This document shows positions 16,379 to 24,076 of a DNA stretch of 43,372 bases, piece by piece. A program made the position numbers and the translations under genes. A model generated the notes under the pieces. It was not told the DNA's origin, searched no databases, and saw only the letters and a program-made list of their open reading frames with translations. The stretch's first letter is position 1. Each line of letters starts with the position of its first letter. The DNA lies in contig DAOTZA010000187.1 in NCBI GenBank assembly GCA_034434515.1, positions 1-43,372 on the forward strand. The letters run 5' to 3'. This DNA comes from NAK19 sp034434515. Its GTDB lineage: Bacteria; Chloroflexota; Anaerolineae; Anaerolineales; UBA4823.

Positions 16379-17272
16379 TTAGAGGAGCGTGTCTTCCTGG
16401 GAGGGCTTTACGACTTTGAACTCGCCGCGCTTGAGCAGCCGGATGATATTTGCCGTGACATTCGGCGTGCTTGGATCAAAGATGATGGTTTCGTCGAAGT
16501 CGGGAGCTTTGGTGATTGCGGTGTGAGAAAAGGGTAAGGGGTCGAGTTGAATGAAATCGCTGGTGGGCGTCTCAGCTTCTCCCCAAAAAAGAAAGGTCTT
16601 GCCGCTTAATAAAAAGCTCCTGCGTAGAGGAGTAATCGGTTGTTCCTTAAATTCTGGAGTCAAGACGGAAACCCTTTCGCTTTTGCTCACGATGCCGGCG
16701 CTGGTTTTGGCTTCTTGTTCGGTTAGGCCTGCTTGCCGCAGATGGGCTTCGGCTTTTTCTGGATCGCGCCAGATGGTCAGGATGAGATTGGGAAGATTGG
16801 CAGTTGGCAAACGGATTGAGCTAAGGTTTTGGGAGAGTTGTTGCGCCACGCCCAGGAGGGTTAATAAGACATTTAGAACGGCTTTCTCCCCTTGATAAAT
16901 ACCGATGTGGTAATAGCGACTCTCTTGATTCATCGAGATCGCCTGGTTTTTCATGAAGAAGTAGGTGATTTGGTTGAAAGACGCCGGGGCAGAAAGGGTG
17001 AGAATCGAGATTGTGTAATCGGCTTTGGCGATAACGTTCATTAAGGCAGTGATGCGCCCGTCCAGTTCCCACCCTTGATTCACCGTGCGCTCGAGCATCC
17101 GTTTTTCTTCTAAACCGCGTCGCCCGCGCAGAATCTCCTGTTGTAAGGCTTCTTTGGTGAAACCTTTGTAAGGGTTAGCAAGCATTAAGCTGGTTGATAG
17201 ACCCAAGGAGGCAATGATGTAGAGCCATTCGCTCGAGGTGAAGATCATCTTGGTGTAACGTTCTTCTTCCAT
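16379..17272 (-). CDS. Protein of unknown function with N-terminal hydrophobic helix
   Basis: A 297-residue protein that I do not recognise. It starts MEEERYTKM and then has a hydrophobic stretch (about residues 16-31, LYIIASLGLSTSLML) and a charged segment (GRRGLEEKRMLERTVNQ). A second apolar stretch (about 134-150, VLNVLLTLLGVAQQLSQ) looks amphipathic. The C-terminal half is mixed beta-like, with no cysteines or obvious catalytic motif. The start could be ATG 17272 or the internal ATG eight codons later; neither has a strong ribosome binding site. Its own promoter lies upstream at 17394-17367, giving a leader of about 90 nt. It lies between holB and the TPR operon; nothing in the context fixes a role. 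Confidence 0.65.
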   Translation of the reverse strand: MEEERYTKMIFTSSEWLYIIASLGLSTSLMLANPYKGFTKEALQQEILRGRRGLEEKRMLERTVNQGWELDGRITALMNVIAKADYTISILTLSAPASFNQITYFFMKNQAISMNQESRYYHIGIYQGEKAVLNVLLTLLGVAQQLSQNLSSIRLPTANLPNLILTIWRDPEKAEAHLRQAGLTEQEAKTSAGIVSKSERVSVLTPEFKEQPITPLRRSFLLSGKTFLFWGEAETPTSDFIQLDPLPFSHTAITKAPDFDETIIFDPSTPNVTANIIRLLKRGEFKVVKPSQEDTLL

Positions 17273-17366
17273 TGGCGGGCTTTCTCCACGCGTGACAGGG
17301 GATAGGGATCACTTGGTGGATTTCTCTCCTCTAGAGATGCAAGGAAAGCACCAAAGAATATATCAA

Positions 17367-17394
17367 ATTATACTCTGACCTGCCTAAATTGCAA
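17367..17394 (-). promoter_or_regulatory. Sigma70-type promoter upstream of the unknown gene
   Basis: On the minus strand TTGCAA (17394-17389) and TATAAT (17372-17367) are 16 nt apart, just after the holB stop. The leader to ATG 17272 is about 88 nt and contains AGAGGAGAG, which is too far from the ATG to act as a ribosome binding site. Confidence 0.6.
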
Positions 17395-17401
17395 CCGTGT
17401 T

Positions 17402-18445
17402 TTATTGCCTTTGAGTCGCTTCCAAAGCAGATTGCATTGAGGATTGGGAAAGGGGTAAGCGAGGCAGGTTAAGAAAGAGCACCTCCAGGGCTAAGCGAAG
17501 ATTGACGTTGCCCTGCAGATATTCCAGAGTCTGGCGCAATTGTCTGAGTACCTCAAGGCATTGTTCCTTTCCAACTTGAGCTGCAATGACCGCGGCCGCT
17601 TCGGAAAAGTCGGCGTAGGTAAGAGATTGCTGATCGGAATAGGCGGAGAGGATTACATCCCGCCAGAAAGAAAGCCAGCTTTCGAGCATGGGGACGAGCT
17701 CGGCTTTGGTCATCTCTCTGGCAAATCGTTCGGCTAAAGCAAAGCGATCCAGAACCGAGGAACTCAATAAGTGCAAGTGATCGGTAATCATCTGATAGAG
17801 TTTCTGGCGCTCTTGCGGGTGATGGAGCAGGTGGATGGCTATGCCTGGTCGTCCAGCCGCCAGGCGTGCAATTTGAGCAGCGAGGGAGGCTTCGGCAGCT
17901 TGCTTCTCTAGGAGGGTTTGAGCAAGCGCCTGGGTTGCCATAGGGCGCAGGCGCACGTTTTCGCAGCGGGAAACAATGGTAGGCAAAAGGCTTTCACTAT
18001 CTTCAGCGGTGAGTAAAATGAGCACCTTAGGAGGTGGTTCTTCAAGCGTCTTCAGCAGGGCGTTTTGAGCGTTCAGGTTTGCTTCCTCGAAGCGCAGCAG
18101 CAGAGCAATGCGATAATGCCCTTCGTAAGGCGCTAAGGACAGGTGGTGCTGAAGCTCGCGAATTTGTTCGACGCGCAAGACCCCCTCGCGCTGTTCGGCG
18201 GCAACGATTTCCAGGTCAGGGTGACGCATTTCGGCGATCAGTTTACAGGCCCGGCAGACACCGCAATACGCACCGGCTTGGGGTGGGTTTTGGCAGTTTA
18301 CAGCCTGAGCAAAGCGCAGGGCGAGCGTGCGCCGTCCAACCCCGCCTGGACCGCTGAATAAATAGGCCTGGCGTAATGACCCTGTAGCCACATGGGAACG
18401 CAAAAGAGCAACAGCCGCAGCATTGCCATAATAATTCCAATCCAT
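17402..18445 (-). CDS. holB: DNA polymerase III delta-prime subunit
   Basis: A 347-residue clamp-loader protein. It has a P-loop-like GPGGVGRRT near residue 32, in which the usual Lys is Arg, as expected for delta-prime, which does not hydrolyse ATP in studied systems. A zinc module of four cysteines (NCQ, then CGVCRAC) follows, then FEEANLNAQNALLKTLEEPP (the DE-box region) and the sensor-1 SRC motif (TIVSRCENVRL). The C-terminal helical collar domain is less conserved. It works with delta and tau/gamma to load the sliding clamp. The promoter immediately upstream puts the start site at the ATG, and there is no Shine-Dalgarno sequence. No other replication gene is adjacent. Confidence 0.93.
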   Translation of the reverse strand: MDWNYYGNAAAVALLRSHVATGSLRQAYLFSGPGGVGRRTLALRFAQAVNCQNPPQAGAYCGVCRACKLIAEMRHPDLEIVAAEQREGVLRVEQIRELQHHLSLAPYEGHYRIALLLRFEEANLNAQNALLKTLEEPPPKVLILLTAEDSESLLPTIVSRCENVRLRPMATQALAQTLLEKQAAEASLAAQIARLAAGRPGIAIHLLHHPQERQKLYQMITDHLHLLSSSVLDRFALAERFAREMTKAELVPMLESWLSFWRDVILSAYSDQQSLTYADFSEAAAVIAAQVGKEQCLEVLRQLRQTLEYLQGNVNLRLALEVLFLNLPRLPLSQSSMQSALEATQRQ

Positions 18446-18451
18446 GATGGT

Positions 18452-18480
18452 ATTGTAGCCAGATTAGCTGCCCTTGACAA
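18452..18480 (-). promoter_or_regulatory. Promoter of holB, leaderless geometry
   Basis: On the minus strand TTGTCA (18480-18475) and TACAAT (18457-18452) are 17 nt apart. Six bases, ACCATC, separate the -10 from ATG 18445, the same spacing as at the TPR operon. Confidence 0.65.
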
Positions 18481-18558
18481 TAGCGGAAATGAGGCAACTC
18501 ATCGTTTTCTTGAAGGGATAGCACTGCAAAAGGTTTCTTTCACCACTGAAAGCCTGCT

Positions 18559-19182
18559 TTACCCCTGATTCTGAGCGCGCAAGTGACAGGTGTCGTTTAA
18601 GGAGACCAGGGTGAAATCCTCGTTTTCTTCTTCGAAGATATTGATGGCGCAGGTATCCTGACGCAAATGCCAGAAACGGTTGTTGCCCAACCCCAGAATT
18701 GCCAACAGAATGACGCGATTGATGACCGTGTGCCCGACGACGACAATCGTCTGACCGCTATGTTGCTTTGCCAGATTGCGAATGGCTTGCAGGCCGCGCT
18801 GGCGGAGGTCTTCCAGGCTTTCGCCCCCAGGTATCTGGCACAAATGAGGCTGCTGAAACCAGCGATCGAGTTCACTTTTCCATCGCCCAGCAACTTCGTC
18901 TGGCGTTAGTCCTTGCCATTCCCCATAGTCGATATCGATCAAGTCTGGATGAGGTTGAACTGGCAAGGAAAAATGAACCGCAATGGCTTCGGCTGTGCGT
19001 ACTGCCCGAGAGAGCGGGCTGGCATAGACTGCATCGACTTGCCATTCTTTGGCAATGCGCAGTCCGGTTGCTTCCGCTTGCTTCAGTCCGTTCTGGTTGA
19101 GTGGCACGTCGGCCCGGCCGCGAAAGCGCTCGTTGCGATTCCATTCTGTTTGACCATGACGGACCAGAATAAAGCGAGTCAT
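18559..19182 (-). CDS. Histidine phosphatase family protein (phosphoglycerate mutase-like)
   Basis: A 207-residue protein starting MTRFILVRHGQTEWN, the RHG motif with the phospho-accepting His. The second half of the active site follows: YASPLSRAVRTAEAIA, a PGGESLEDLRQRG segment with the acid Glu, and VVVGHTVINR with the second His. Relatives include cofactor-dependent phosphoglycerate mutase, alpha-ribazole phosphatase (CobC) and broad acid phosphatases; the 200-residue size and PGGESLEDL segment fit the phosphatase branch better than glycolytic GpmA. ATG 19182 is chosen because GGAG lies 6-7 nt upstream; GTG 19194 is possible. No cobalamin biosynthesis gene is next to it, so the substrate is not settled. 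Confidence 0.88.
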   Translation of the reverse strand: MTRFILVRHGQTEWNRNERFRGRADVPLNQNGLKQAEATGLRIAKEWQVDAVYASPLSRAVRTAEAIAVHFSLPVQPHPDLIDIDYGEWQGLTPDEVAGRWKSELDRWFQQPHLCQIPGGESLEDLRQRGLQAIRNLAKQHSGQTIVVVGHTVINRVILLAILGLGNNRFWHLRQDTCAINIFEEENEDFTLVSLNDTCHLRAQNQG

Positions 19183-19280
19183 TCGTTGCTCCACAAGTTG
19201 AGATTGAACAGCCTAAGTATACCTCACCGCATCTGTTGTCGGCGAGGCAAGTTTCTTCCTCAATCGGTGGTCTTTAGTCA

Positions 19281-19430
19281 TTATCTACCATAGGCTCTAC
19301 TTGGCAGGGCAGACCGTCCACGAAGTTTTCCCGAATGCACGAACAGCGCTTCCATTCGTTTATTCGGGGTCAATTCGTGGTCGGTTTTCTCAGCAAATTA
19401 TCAAAACGACTTGTGATGGTAGGTTGTTAC
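19281..19430 (+). repeat. Dispersed hairpin repeat, copy C
   Basis: About 150 bp: GGCTCTACTTGGCAGGGCAG, then the stem ACCGTCCACGAA paired with TTCGTGGTCGGT (one mismatch), and the right end TTGTGATGGTAGGTTGTTAC. It lies between the histidine phosphatase start and the tupC stop. Confidence 0.85.
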
Positions 19431-19443
19431 GGTCTTTTTCACT

Positions 19444-20181
19444 TTAACTGAACCCTTCCACCGAGATATGACGCACGAATTCCGCAACGGCTGCATCGGC
19501 TGGATGATGGCAGATTTGATCTAGAGTGCCAACTTGTTTCAAGGTTGCTTCGCTGAACACCGCAATCCGATCTCCTAAAAAAGCGGCTTCTCTAAGGTGA
19601 TGGGTGACAAAGACGGAAGTTTGATGGTTTTGGCGCAGGATAACCGAAAGTTCCTGGTAGAGTTCTGTTCGAGTGGGAGGATCAAGGGCAGCGAATGGCT
19701 CGTCGAGTAACAACAATCGGGGTGCTAAAACGAAGGCTCGCGCTAGACTGACACGTTGAGCTTCACCACCCGATAAGGATCGCGCCGGGCGGTGTGCCAG
19801 ATGGGCAACACCGAAGCGATTCAACCAGTCCATTGCCCGTTCAACGGCCTGCGGGCGAGGAAGTTTTCGGAAACGCAGTCCAACCAGCAGATTGTCCAGA
19901 ACCGAGCGGTCGAATAACAGCGGTTCTTGCAAGACGAGAGCAACCTGACGGCGATACTCGAGGTCTTTCCACTGTTCCAACTGCCGGCCCGCAAAGGTCA
20001 TCCAGCCTCCTATGGGGGAAAGCAAGCCGGCCAGAGTGAGTAGGAAGGTCGATTTGCCAGCTCCGTTGGGTCCCACAACGGCTAGGACCTCTCCTTCATA
20101 AATGGAAAGAGAAGGAATCGAAAGCACTTTTTGATTGGCGCGACGAAGGGTGAGATCGTGCAGTTCGATCAGGGTTTTCAT
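19444..20181 (-). CDS. tupC: Tungstate ABC transporter ATP-binding protein
   Basis: A 245-residue ABC ATPase: Walker A GPNGAGKST near residue 38, Q-loop LQEPLLFD, signature SLSGGEAQR, Walker B LLLLDEPFAALD and an H-loop THHLREA. The frame stays open upstream to 20442 inside tupB, but ATG 20181 is right because it forms an ATGA overlap with the tupB stop and the product then starts in family register. It supplies energy for tungstate uptake with TupB and TupA. The molybdate-type C-terminal MOP domain is absent, as usual for TupC. It is the last gene of the regulator-tupA-tupB-tupC operon. Confidence 0.9.
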   Translation of the reverse strand: MKTLIELHDLTLRRANQKVLSIPSLSIYEGEVLAVVGPNGAGKSTFLLTLAGLLSPIGGWMTFAGRQLEQWKDLEYRRQVALVLQEPLLFDRSVLDNLLVGLRFRKLPRPQAVERAMDWLNRFGVAHLAHRPARSLSGGEAQRVSLARAFVLAPRLLLLDEPFAALDPPTRTELYQELSVILRQNHQTSVFVTHHLREAAFLGDRIAVFSEATLKQVGTLDQICHHPADAAVAEFVRHISVEGFS

Positions 20182-20828
20182 ACCCGGACGCCTTTTTGTT
20201 GCAGGTGGGTGAGCATCCAATTGATCAAAAAGGTGATCACCAGGAGCAGAATCGCCAGGCCGCTTGCCATGCCAAAGTTGCCTTTGCCGGTTTCCAGCAC
20301 AATGGCAGTAGTCAGCACGCGCGTCTGGAAGCGGATGTTGCCGCCGACCATCATACTGGCGCCAATCTCGGAAATCACTGCGCCAAAACCAGCCATCAGC
20401 GCCGCCAGGAGGGGTAAACGCGCCTCCCGCCACAACTCCCAAATCATTTGCCAGCGAGAAGCGCCCAAACCGAGCAGTTGCAGGCGGTAGCGGGGATCGA
20501 GCGATTGCAAGGCAGCAGTGGTTAAGCCGCTGACCACCGGCGCAGCGATAATCACCTGAGCAATGACAATCGCCGTTGGGGTGTAGATCAGGTTCAGCAT
20601 GCCGAGAGGCCCTGAGCGCCAGAGCAACATGGCAACAAATAAACCAACCACAACCGGCGGCAACCCCATGCCGGTGTTCACCAGGCTGAGCAGGAGCGAA
20701 CGGCCGCGGAAATTGCTCAGGGCTAAAAGGGTGCCAAAGGGTAAACCAATGAGCAAACTGAGCAAGGTAGCCAGTCCGGAAATCTGGAGGGACAACAGCG
20801 TAATCTGGAAGACTTCTGGGTTAAACAT
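20178..20828 (-). CDS. tupB: Tungstate ABC transporter permease
   Basis: A hydrophobic integral membrane protein with about five helices. The ABC-permease coupling segment is visible as LDPRYRLQLLGLGASRWQMIWELWREARLPLLAA, matching the EAA loop that docks onto the ATPase. TupB-type sequences in the N-terminal half (LLSLLIGLPFGTLLALSNF, GLPPVVVGLFVAMLLWRSGPLG) agree with tungstate rather than molybdate permeases. Two starts are possible: ATG 20828, 4 nt after the tupA stop, used here (216 residues), or GTG 20867 inside tupA (229 residues), closer to the usual length. Neither has a good ribosome binding site. The ATGA overlap with tupC implies coupled translation. Confidence 0.88.
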   Translation of the reverse strand: MFNPEVFQITLLSLQISGLATLLSLLIGLPFGTLLALSNFRGRSLLLSLVNTGMGLPPVVVGLFVAMLLWRSGPLGMLNLIYTPTAIVIAQVIIAAPVVSGLTTAALQSLDPRYRLQLLGLGASRWQMIWELWREARLPLLAALMAGFGAVISEIGASMMVGGNIRFQTRVLTTAIVLETGKGNFGMASGLAILLLVITFLINWMLTHLQQKGVRV

Positions 20829-20832
20829 GGTC

Positions 20833-21690
20833 TTATGGTTCGCGATAGAGAGTAAAAAGTGGTTCACCGTATTCTGCTTGCCCGAATTGGCGGATTAAGT
20901 CCTTCGTTTGCGGTGAAGTGAGAAACTGGGCAAAAGCTTTTGCCGCAGTGAAATTGACCTTTGGAAACCTTTGGGGGTTGACGAGGATGATGTGGTAAAC
21001 GTTCAGCAATTCCGGATCTCCTTCAATGAGAACAACGAGGTTTTGTTGAGCGCGCGTGACCAGGAACGTTGCCCGGTCGGTAAGCGTGTAGGCGCCTTTT
21101 TCGGAGGCAATTGTCAGGGTGGCTGCCATCCCCTGGCCGCTTTCGAGGTACCAGGGTTCTTGAGCGGGTTGCACCCCGGCTTTTACCCAAAGCGCTTTTT
21201 CGATTTTATGCGTTCCCGATTGATCGCCACGCGAGAGAAAGGTGGCTTGAGTTTGAGCAATCTTTTGCAGGGCGACAATAATCGATGAGCCTTTTATCTG
21301 AGCAGGATCGGATGACGGGCCAACCAAAACAAACTGATTTGCCATCAGGGGGATCCGTTCGACGCCATAACCGTTTTGCATAAAGGAGATTTCCTCTTCG
21401 GGGTCATGGGTCAGCAGGATATCGGCATTGCCCTCGCTGCCCAGTTTCAGCGCTTGTCCGCTACCAACCGCAATCGTTTTGACGGTTAGGCCGCTTTGCT
21501 CTTCAAAGCGTGGCACGAGGATGTCCAGCAACCCGTTGTCTTGAAGGGATGTTGTGGTTGCCAGGATCAGAGTCGGGTGCTCCGCAGAGGAAGCTGAGGG
21601 CAAGGCAGAGCAAGCGCTTAAGCTGTTGATCATCAGGCAGAAGGTGAGGATGAAACTGAGAGATTGTTGGCGTTGAGGTGAGGTGATCAT
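20833..21690 (-). CDS. tupA: Tungstate-binding lipoprotein of the Tup ABC transporter
   Basis: A protein of about 285 residues with a lipoprotein signal sequence (hydrophobic run and LSAC lipobox). After it comes LATTTSLQDNGLLDILVP, carrying the TTTS oxyanion-binding motif diagnostic for TupA. GQALKLGSEGNADILLTHDP and FLSRGDQSGTHKIE further match the family. It captures tungstate outside the membrane and hands it to TupB. ATG 21690 is preferred because it overlaps the regulator stop as ATGA; ATG 21702 would add four residues. Tungstate is favoured over molybdate on motif grounds. No tungsten enzyme gene is in the window. Confidence 0.93.
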   Translation of the reverse strand: MITSPQRQQSLSFILTFCLMINSLSACSALPSASSAEHPTLILATTTSLQDNGLLDILVPRFEEQSGLTVKTIAVGSGQALKLGSEGNADILLTHDPEEEISFMQNGYGVERIPLMANQFVLVGPSSDPAQIKGSSIIVALQKIAQTQATFLSRGDQSGTHKIEKALWVKAGVQPAQEPWYLESGQGMAATLTIASEKGAYTLTDRATFLVTRAQQNLVVLIEGDPELLNVYHIILVNPQRFPKVNFTAAKAFAQFLTSPQTKDLIRQFGQAEYGEPLFTLYREP

Positions 21691-22664
21691 AGGGTCTGAC
21701 ATCTTCCGCTTTCGCTGGAATCGTAGCCTGGCAAAGCGCGGAGCGCCTGCCGAAAGCGTGCGCTGGTGAGGGTATCTAGTAAAGGCAGATAATCTGGCTC
21801 GAATTCCGAGAAGAAGGTCAGATCGTACCGTTCTTGAAACAGGGGGATAAAATCTAAACCCTCCTGACGAGCAGCCGCTTCAACACCCAGGGCAACATCG
21901 GCTTGGTGGTTCTTGACTGCCAGAGCACATTGGCGATGTGTGAAAACCTCCCGCCCATAGCCCTGAATCTGCGCGGGGACAAGCCCAAGCTGGCGAAGCT
22001 GCCAGTCGAACCACAGGCGCGTGCCAGAACCGCGGTTGCGGTTGATTAGGTGGACATCGGGGCGGGCAAGATCGGAGAGGGAATAAATAGCTTTGGGGTT
22101 GCCTGGTGAAACGATCATTCCTTGGTTGCGATGGGCGAGTGTGATGACGGTGGCTGCCCGATCGGGGAAGAGATGGCGAATCGTGGGAAGGTTATATTCT
22201 CCACTTTGATCATCAAGGATATGGCAGCCGGCTACCTGACAAAAACCCTGTCGCAAATTGACCAACCCGTTAAGTGACCCGACTGGCAACGTGAGGATGT
22301 GAAAATGACTTTCTAGATGACGGGCGAGAATCTCCCAGGCAAGGTCATCGCTGCCCGAAAAGACTAAAAGGGGTTTTTCACATCTGGGGAGCACCATCTG
22401 TTGGATTAAGAAGGCGCCGGCAACGGCGCGATAGTAACGCTCGGTCTGACGCCCTTTTTTGCGCGTCTCGATAAACTCTACCAAACCGACCGCTTCGAGG
22501 CGTTTGAGGTGATGACGTACCCAGGCTGGGGAGTGATCCAGTTGGGCAGCTAATTGGGTGAGGGTGGCAGGCTTTGCCATTAGGTGTTGCAGGATGGCAA
22601 GACGCTGAGGGTCTGCCAGCGCTTCGATCTGTGGGTAAGTATGCAATGAGCAGATGTCGTTCAC
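21687..22664 (-). CDS. Winged-helix regulator with PBP-like oxyanion-sensing domain, probable tup regulator
   Basis: A 325-residue regulator. Residues about 8-85 are an ArsR-like winged helix (LADPQRLAILQHL, LTQLAAQLDHSPAWVRHHLKRLE, with a basic wing KKGRQTERYY). Residues about 100-310 are a periplasmic-binding-protein-like domain of the PBP_like type: NRNRGSGTRLWFDWQL, YGREVFTHRQCALAVKNHQADVALGVEAAA and LDFIPLFQERYDLTFF. Such proteins commonly precede molybdate or tungstate transporters and sense the oxyanion. GTG 22664 is the start. It is the first gene of the operon and overlaps tupA by 4 nt. A palindrome on the start site suggests autoregulation. That the ligand is tungstate is an inference from context. 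Confidence 0.85.
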   Translation of the reverse strand: MNDICSLHTYPQIEALADPQRLAILQHLMAKPATLTQLAAQLDHSPAWVRHHLKRLEAVGLVEFIETRKKGRQTERYYRAVAGAFLIQQMVLPRCEKPLLVFSGSDDLAWEILARHLESHFHILTLPVGSLNGLVNLRQGFCQVAGCHILDDQSGEYNLPTIRHLFPDRAATVITLAHRNQGMIVSPGNPKAIYSLSDLARPDVHLINRNRGSGTRLWFDWQLRQLGLVPAQIQGYGREVFTHRQCALAVKNHQADVALGVEAAARQEGLDFIPLFQERYDLTFFSEFEPDYLPLLDTLTSARFRQALRALPGYDSSESGRCQTL

Positions 22665-22666
22665 GA

Positions 22667-22682
22667 TTAAGGAAATCCTTAA
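22667..22682 (-). promoter_or_regulatory. Palindromic operator on the tup operon start site
   Basis: TTAAGGA-AA-TCCTTAA has two perfect 7-bp arms. It begins 3 bp from the GTG start and covers the expected transcription start of the regulator-tup operon, the usual place for an autorepressor. It also lies over the region where an SD would be expected. Confidence 0.6.
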
Positions 22683-22686
22683 CCAT

Positions 22687-22714
22687 ATTATACGGTTTCA
22701 GATGAAATTGTCAA
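22687..22714 (-). promoter_or_regulatory. Promoter of the regulator-tupABC operon
   Basis: On the minus strand consensus TTGACA (22714-22709) and TATAAT (22692-22687) are 16 nt apart. The start site is expected at about 22680, inside the palindrome. Confidence 0.8.
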
Positions 22715-22748
22715 GAGAGGTTGCTTTCTCATTCGGACGAAAATCTCA

Positions 22749-22777
22749 TTGACAATCCACTCGATTTTGGTTAAAGT
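22749..22777 (+). promoter_or_regulatory. Promoter of the ROK kinase gene
   Basis: TTGACA (22749-22754) and TAAAGT (22772-22777) are 17 nt apart, divergent from the tup promoter 35 bp away. The leader is about 25 nt. Confidence 0.65.
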
Positions 22778-22808
22778 GAAGCTCAGAGTAATGGGTTTGA
22801 GGTGTAGC

Positions 22809-23807
22809 ATGGAGCTGTTTGTCGGATGTGATTTAGGTGGCACGAACCTGAGAGCTGCCCTTGTGGACGTGGAGAACGGCAAGGTTCTTCTCCAAAAAGC
22901 GACAGCAACCTTAGCCCGTCAGGGGCCTGAGGCGGTGATGCAACGCATGTCAGCGTTGATCAAGCAAGTGATTGAGGAAAGTGGTCATATCACCGGCGAG
23001 GTGCAGGGGATCGGAATTGGCGCGCCGGGTTTACTGGATTTGGAGAAGGGAGAAACGCTCTTCCTGACCAATTTTGCCGGTAACTGGCCGCATGTCCCGG
23101 TGTGCGCTACTATACAACGCTTGACTTCAATCCCAACTACCATCATCAATGACGTACGGGCGATCACTTATGGCGAGTGGCGTTTCGGAGCTGGGCAGGG
23201 GGTGGAGACCATGGTTGTTTTGGCGTTAGGCACCGGGGTGGGGGGCGGGCTGGTGATCAACGGTCAATTGCACCTTGGTTTGAGCGGCAGTGCTGGAGAG
23301 TTAGGGCATATCGTTCTGGACCCGAATGGACCGCGTTGTGGATGCGGCAATTATGGCTGCCTGGAAGTCTATGCCTCTGGGCCGGCGATTGCTTCGCTGG
23401 GCGTCAAAATGGTTGCCCAAGGGCTTGCTACCCGCATTGCTGAGCTTTGTGAAGGGGATTACAATCGGATTACCGCTGCACTGATTGCCCAGGCTGCCCA
23501 GGAAGGCGACCCGATTGCAACGGAGATTTTTGAACGCGCTGGACAGGCGCTTGGCAGAGCAGCAGCGATGTTGTGCGTTACCCTCAGCCCCCAACGGATT
23601 GTGCTGACCGGCGGTGTGGCGCGAGCAGGGGATCTATTGCTGGAACCCATGCAACAGACCATGCGTCGCCTGGTGCGGGTAATGCCGGTTGAGCAAGTGG
23701 AGCTGGTGCTGGGAACGTTGGGGGATCAGGCCGGCGTGATCGGGGCAGCTTGCTTCGCGGCGCTGAATTATCGTCGTCTGCGAATAGACGCGAATATCCG
23801 CGATTAA
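22809..23807 (+). CDS. ROK family sugar kinase (glucokinase-like)
   Basis: A 332-residue ROK kinase. The N-terminal phosphate-binding DLGGTNLRAALVD starts at residue 8, LALGTGVGGGLVINGQL is near 140, and the ROK zinc site RCGCGNYGCLEVYASG lies near 177. There is no helix-turn-helix, so this is a kinase, not a NagC/XylR repressor; glucose is the commonest substrate. ATG 22809 is preferred over the longer frame from 22749 because GAGGTG is at 22798-22803 and the promoter lies inside the extension. The usual ending (GDQAGVIGAACFAAL) is followed by about twelve extra residues, NYRRLRIDANIRD, encoded by the CGAATA repeat DNA that begins here, so the original stop appears to have been overrun. Confidence 0.93.
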   Translation: MELFVGCDLGGTNLRAALVDVENGKVLLQKATATLARQGPEAVMQRMSALIKQVIEESGHITGEVQGIGIGAPGLLDLEKGETLFLTNFAGNWPHVPVCATIQRLTSIPTTIINDVRAITYGEWRFGAGQGVETMVVLALGTGVGGGLVINGQLHLGLSGSAGELGHIVLDPNGPRCGCGNYGCLEVYASGPAIASLGVKMVAQGLATRIAELCEGDYNRITAALIAQAAQEGDPIATEIFERAGQALGRAAAMLCVTLSPQRIVLTGGVARAGDLLLEPMQQTMRRLVRVMPVEQVELVLGTLGDQAGVIGAACFAALNYRRLRIDANIRD

Positions 23808-24076
23808 ACGCGAATAGACACAAATATCCGCGAAGCAACGCGAATAGAAGCACATTTTAATATTTGTGTTCATTTGCGTTCATTCGCGGTTCCTTCTAAT
23901 CCGCGAATAAACGCGAATAGACGCGAATAGGAGAAAGGATCATTATTTGCGTTCATTCGTGTTCATTCGCGGTTCCTTCCAATCCGCGAATAAACGCGAA
24001 TAGACGCGAATAGGAGAAAGGAGCATTATTTGTGTTCATTCGCGTTCATTCGCGGTTCCTTCCGATATGCGAATGG
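23778..24076. repeat. CGAAT-rich palindromic repeat array
   Basis: It opens with irregular CGCGAATAGACGCGAATATC words inside the ROK gene end. Then come direct repeats of about 80-83 bp (about 23861-23940, 23941-24023, partial 24024-24076). Each repeat is itself palindromic: GTTCATTCGCGG pairs with CCGCGAATAAAC around TTCCTTCCAAT. Units differ at only a few bases, so the array is recent. There are no unique spacers. The last unit contains the stop codon of the GxxExxY gene. Confidence 0.9.

Noticed and set aside
17402..18445. Arg for Lys in the P-loop of HolB as a defect
   Set aside because: Delta-prime subunits commonly have degenerate P-loops because they do not hydrolyse ATP.
20182..20442. 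N-terminal extension of TupC
   Set aside because: The extension overlaps tupB in another frame and reads as low-complexity Trp/Gly/Arg sequence; the ATGA junction defines the true start.
23861..24076. Regular repeats resembling a CRISPR array
   Set aside because: The repeated unit is about 80 bp and nearly identical throughout, with no unique spacers of constant length and no cas genes nearby.
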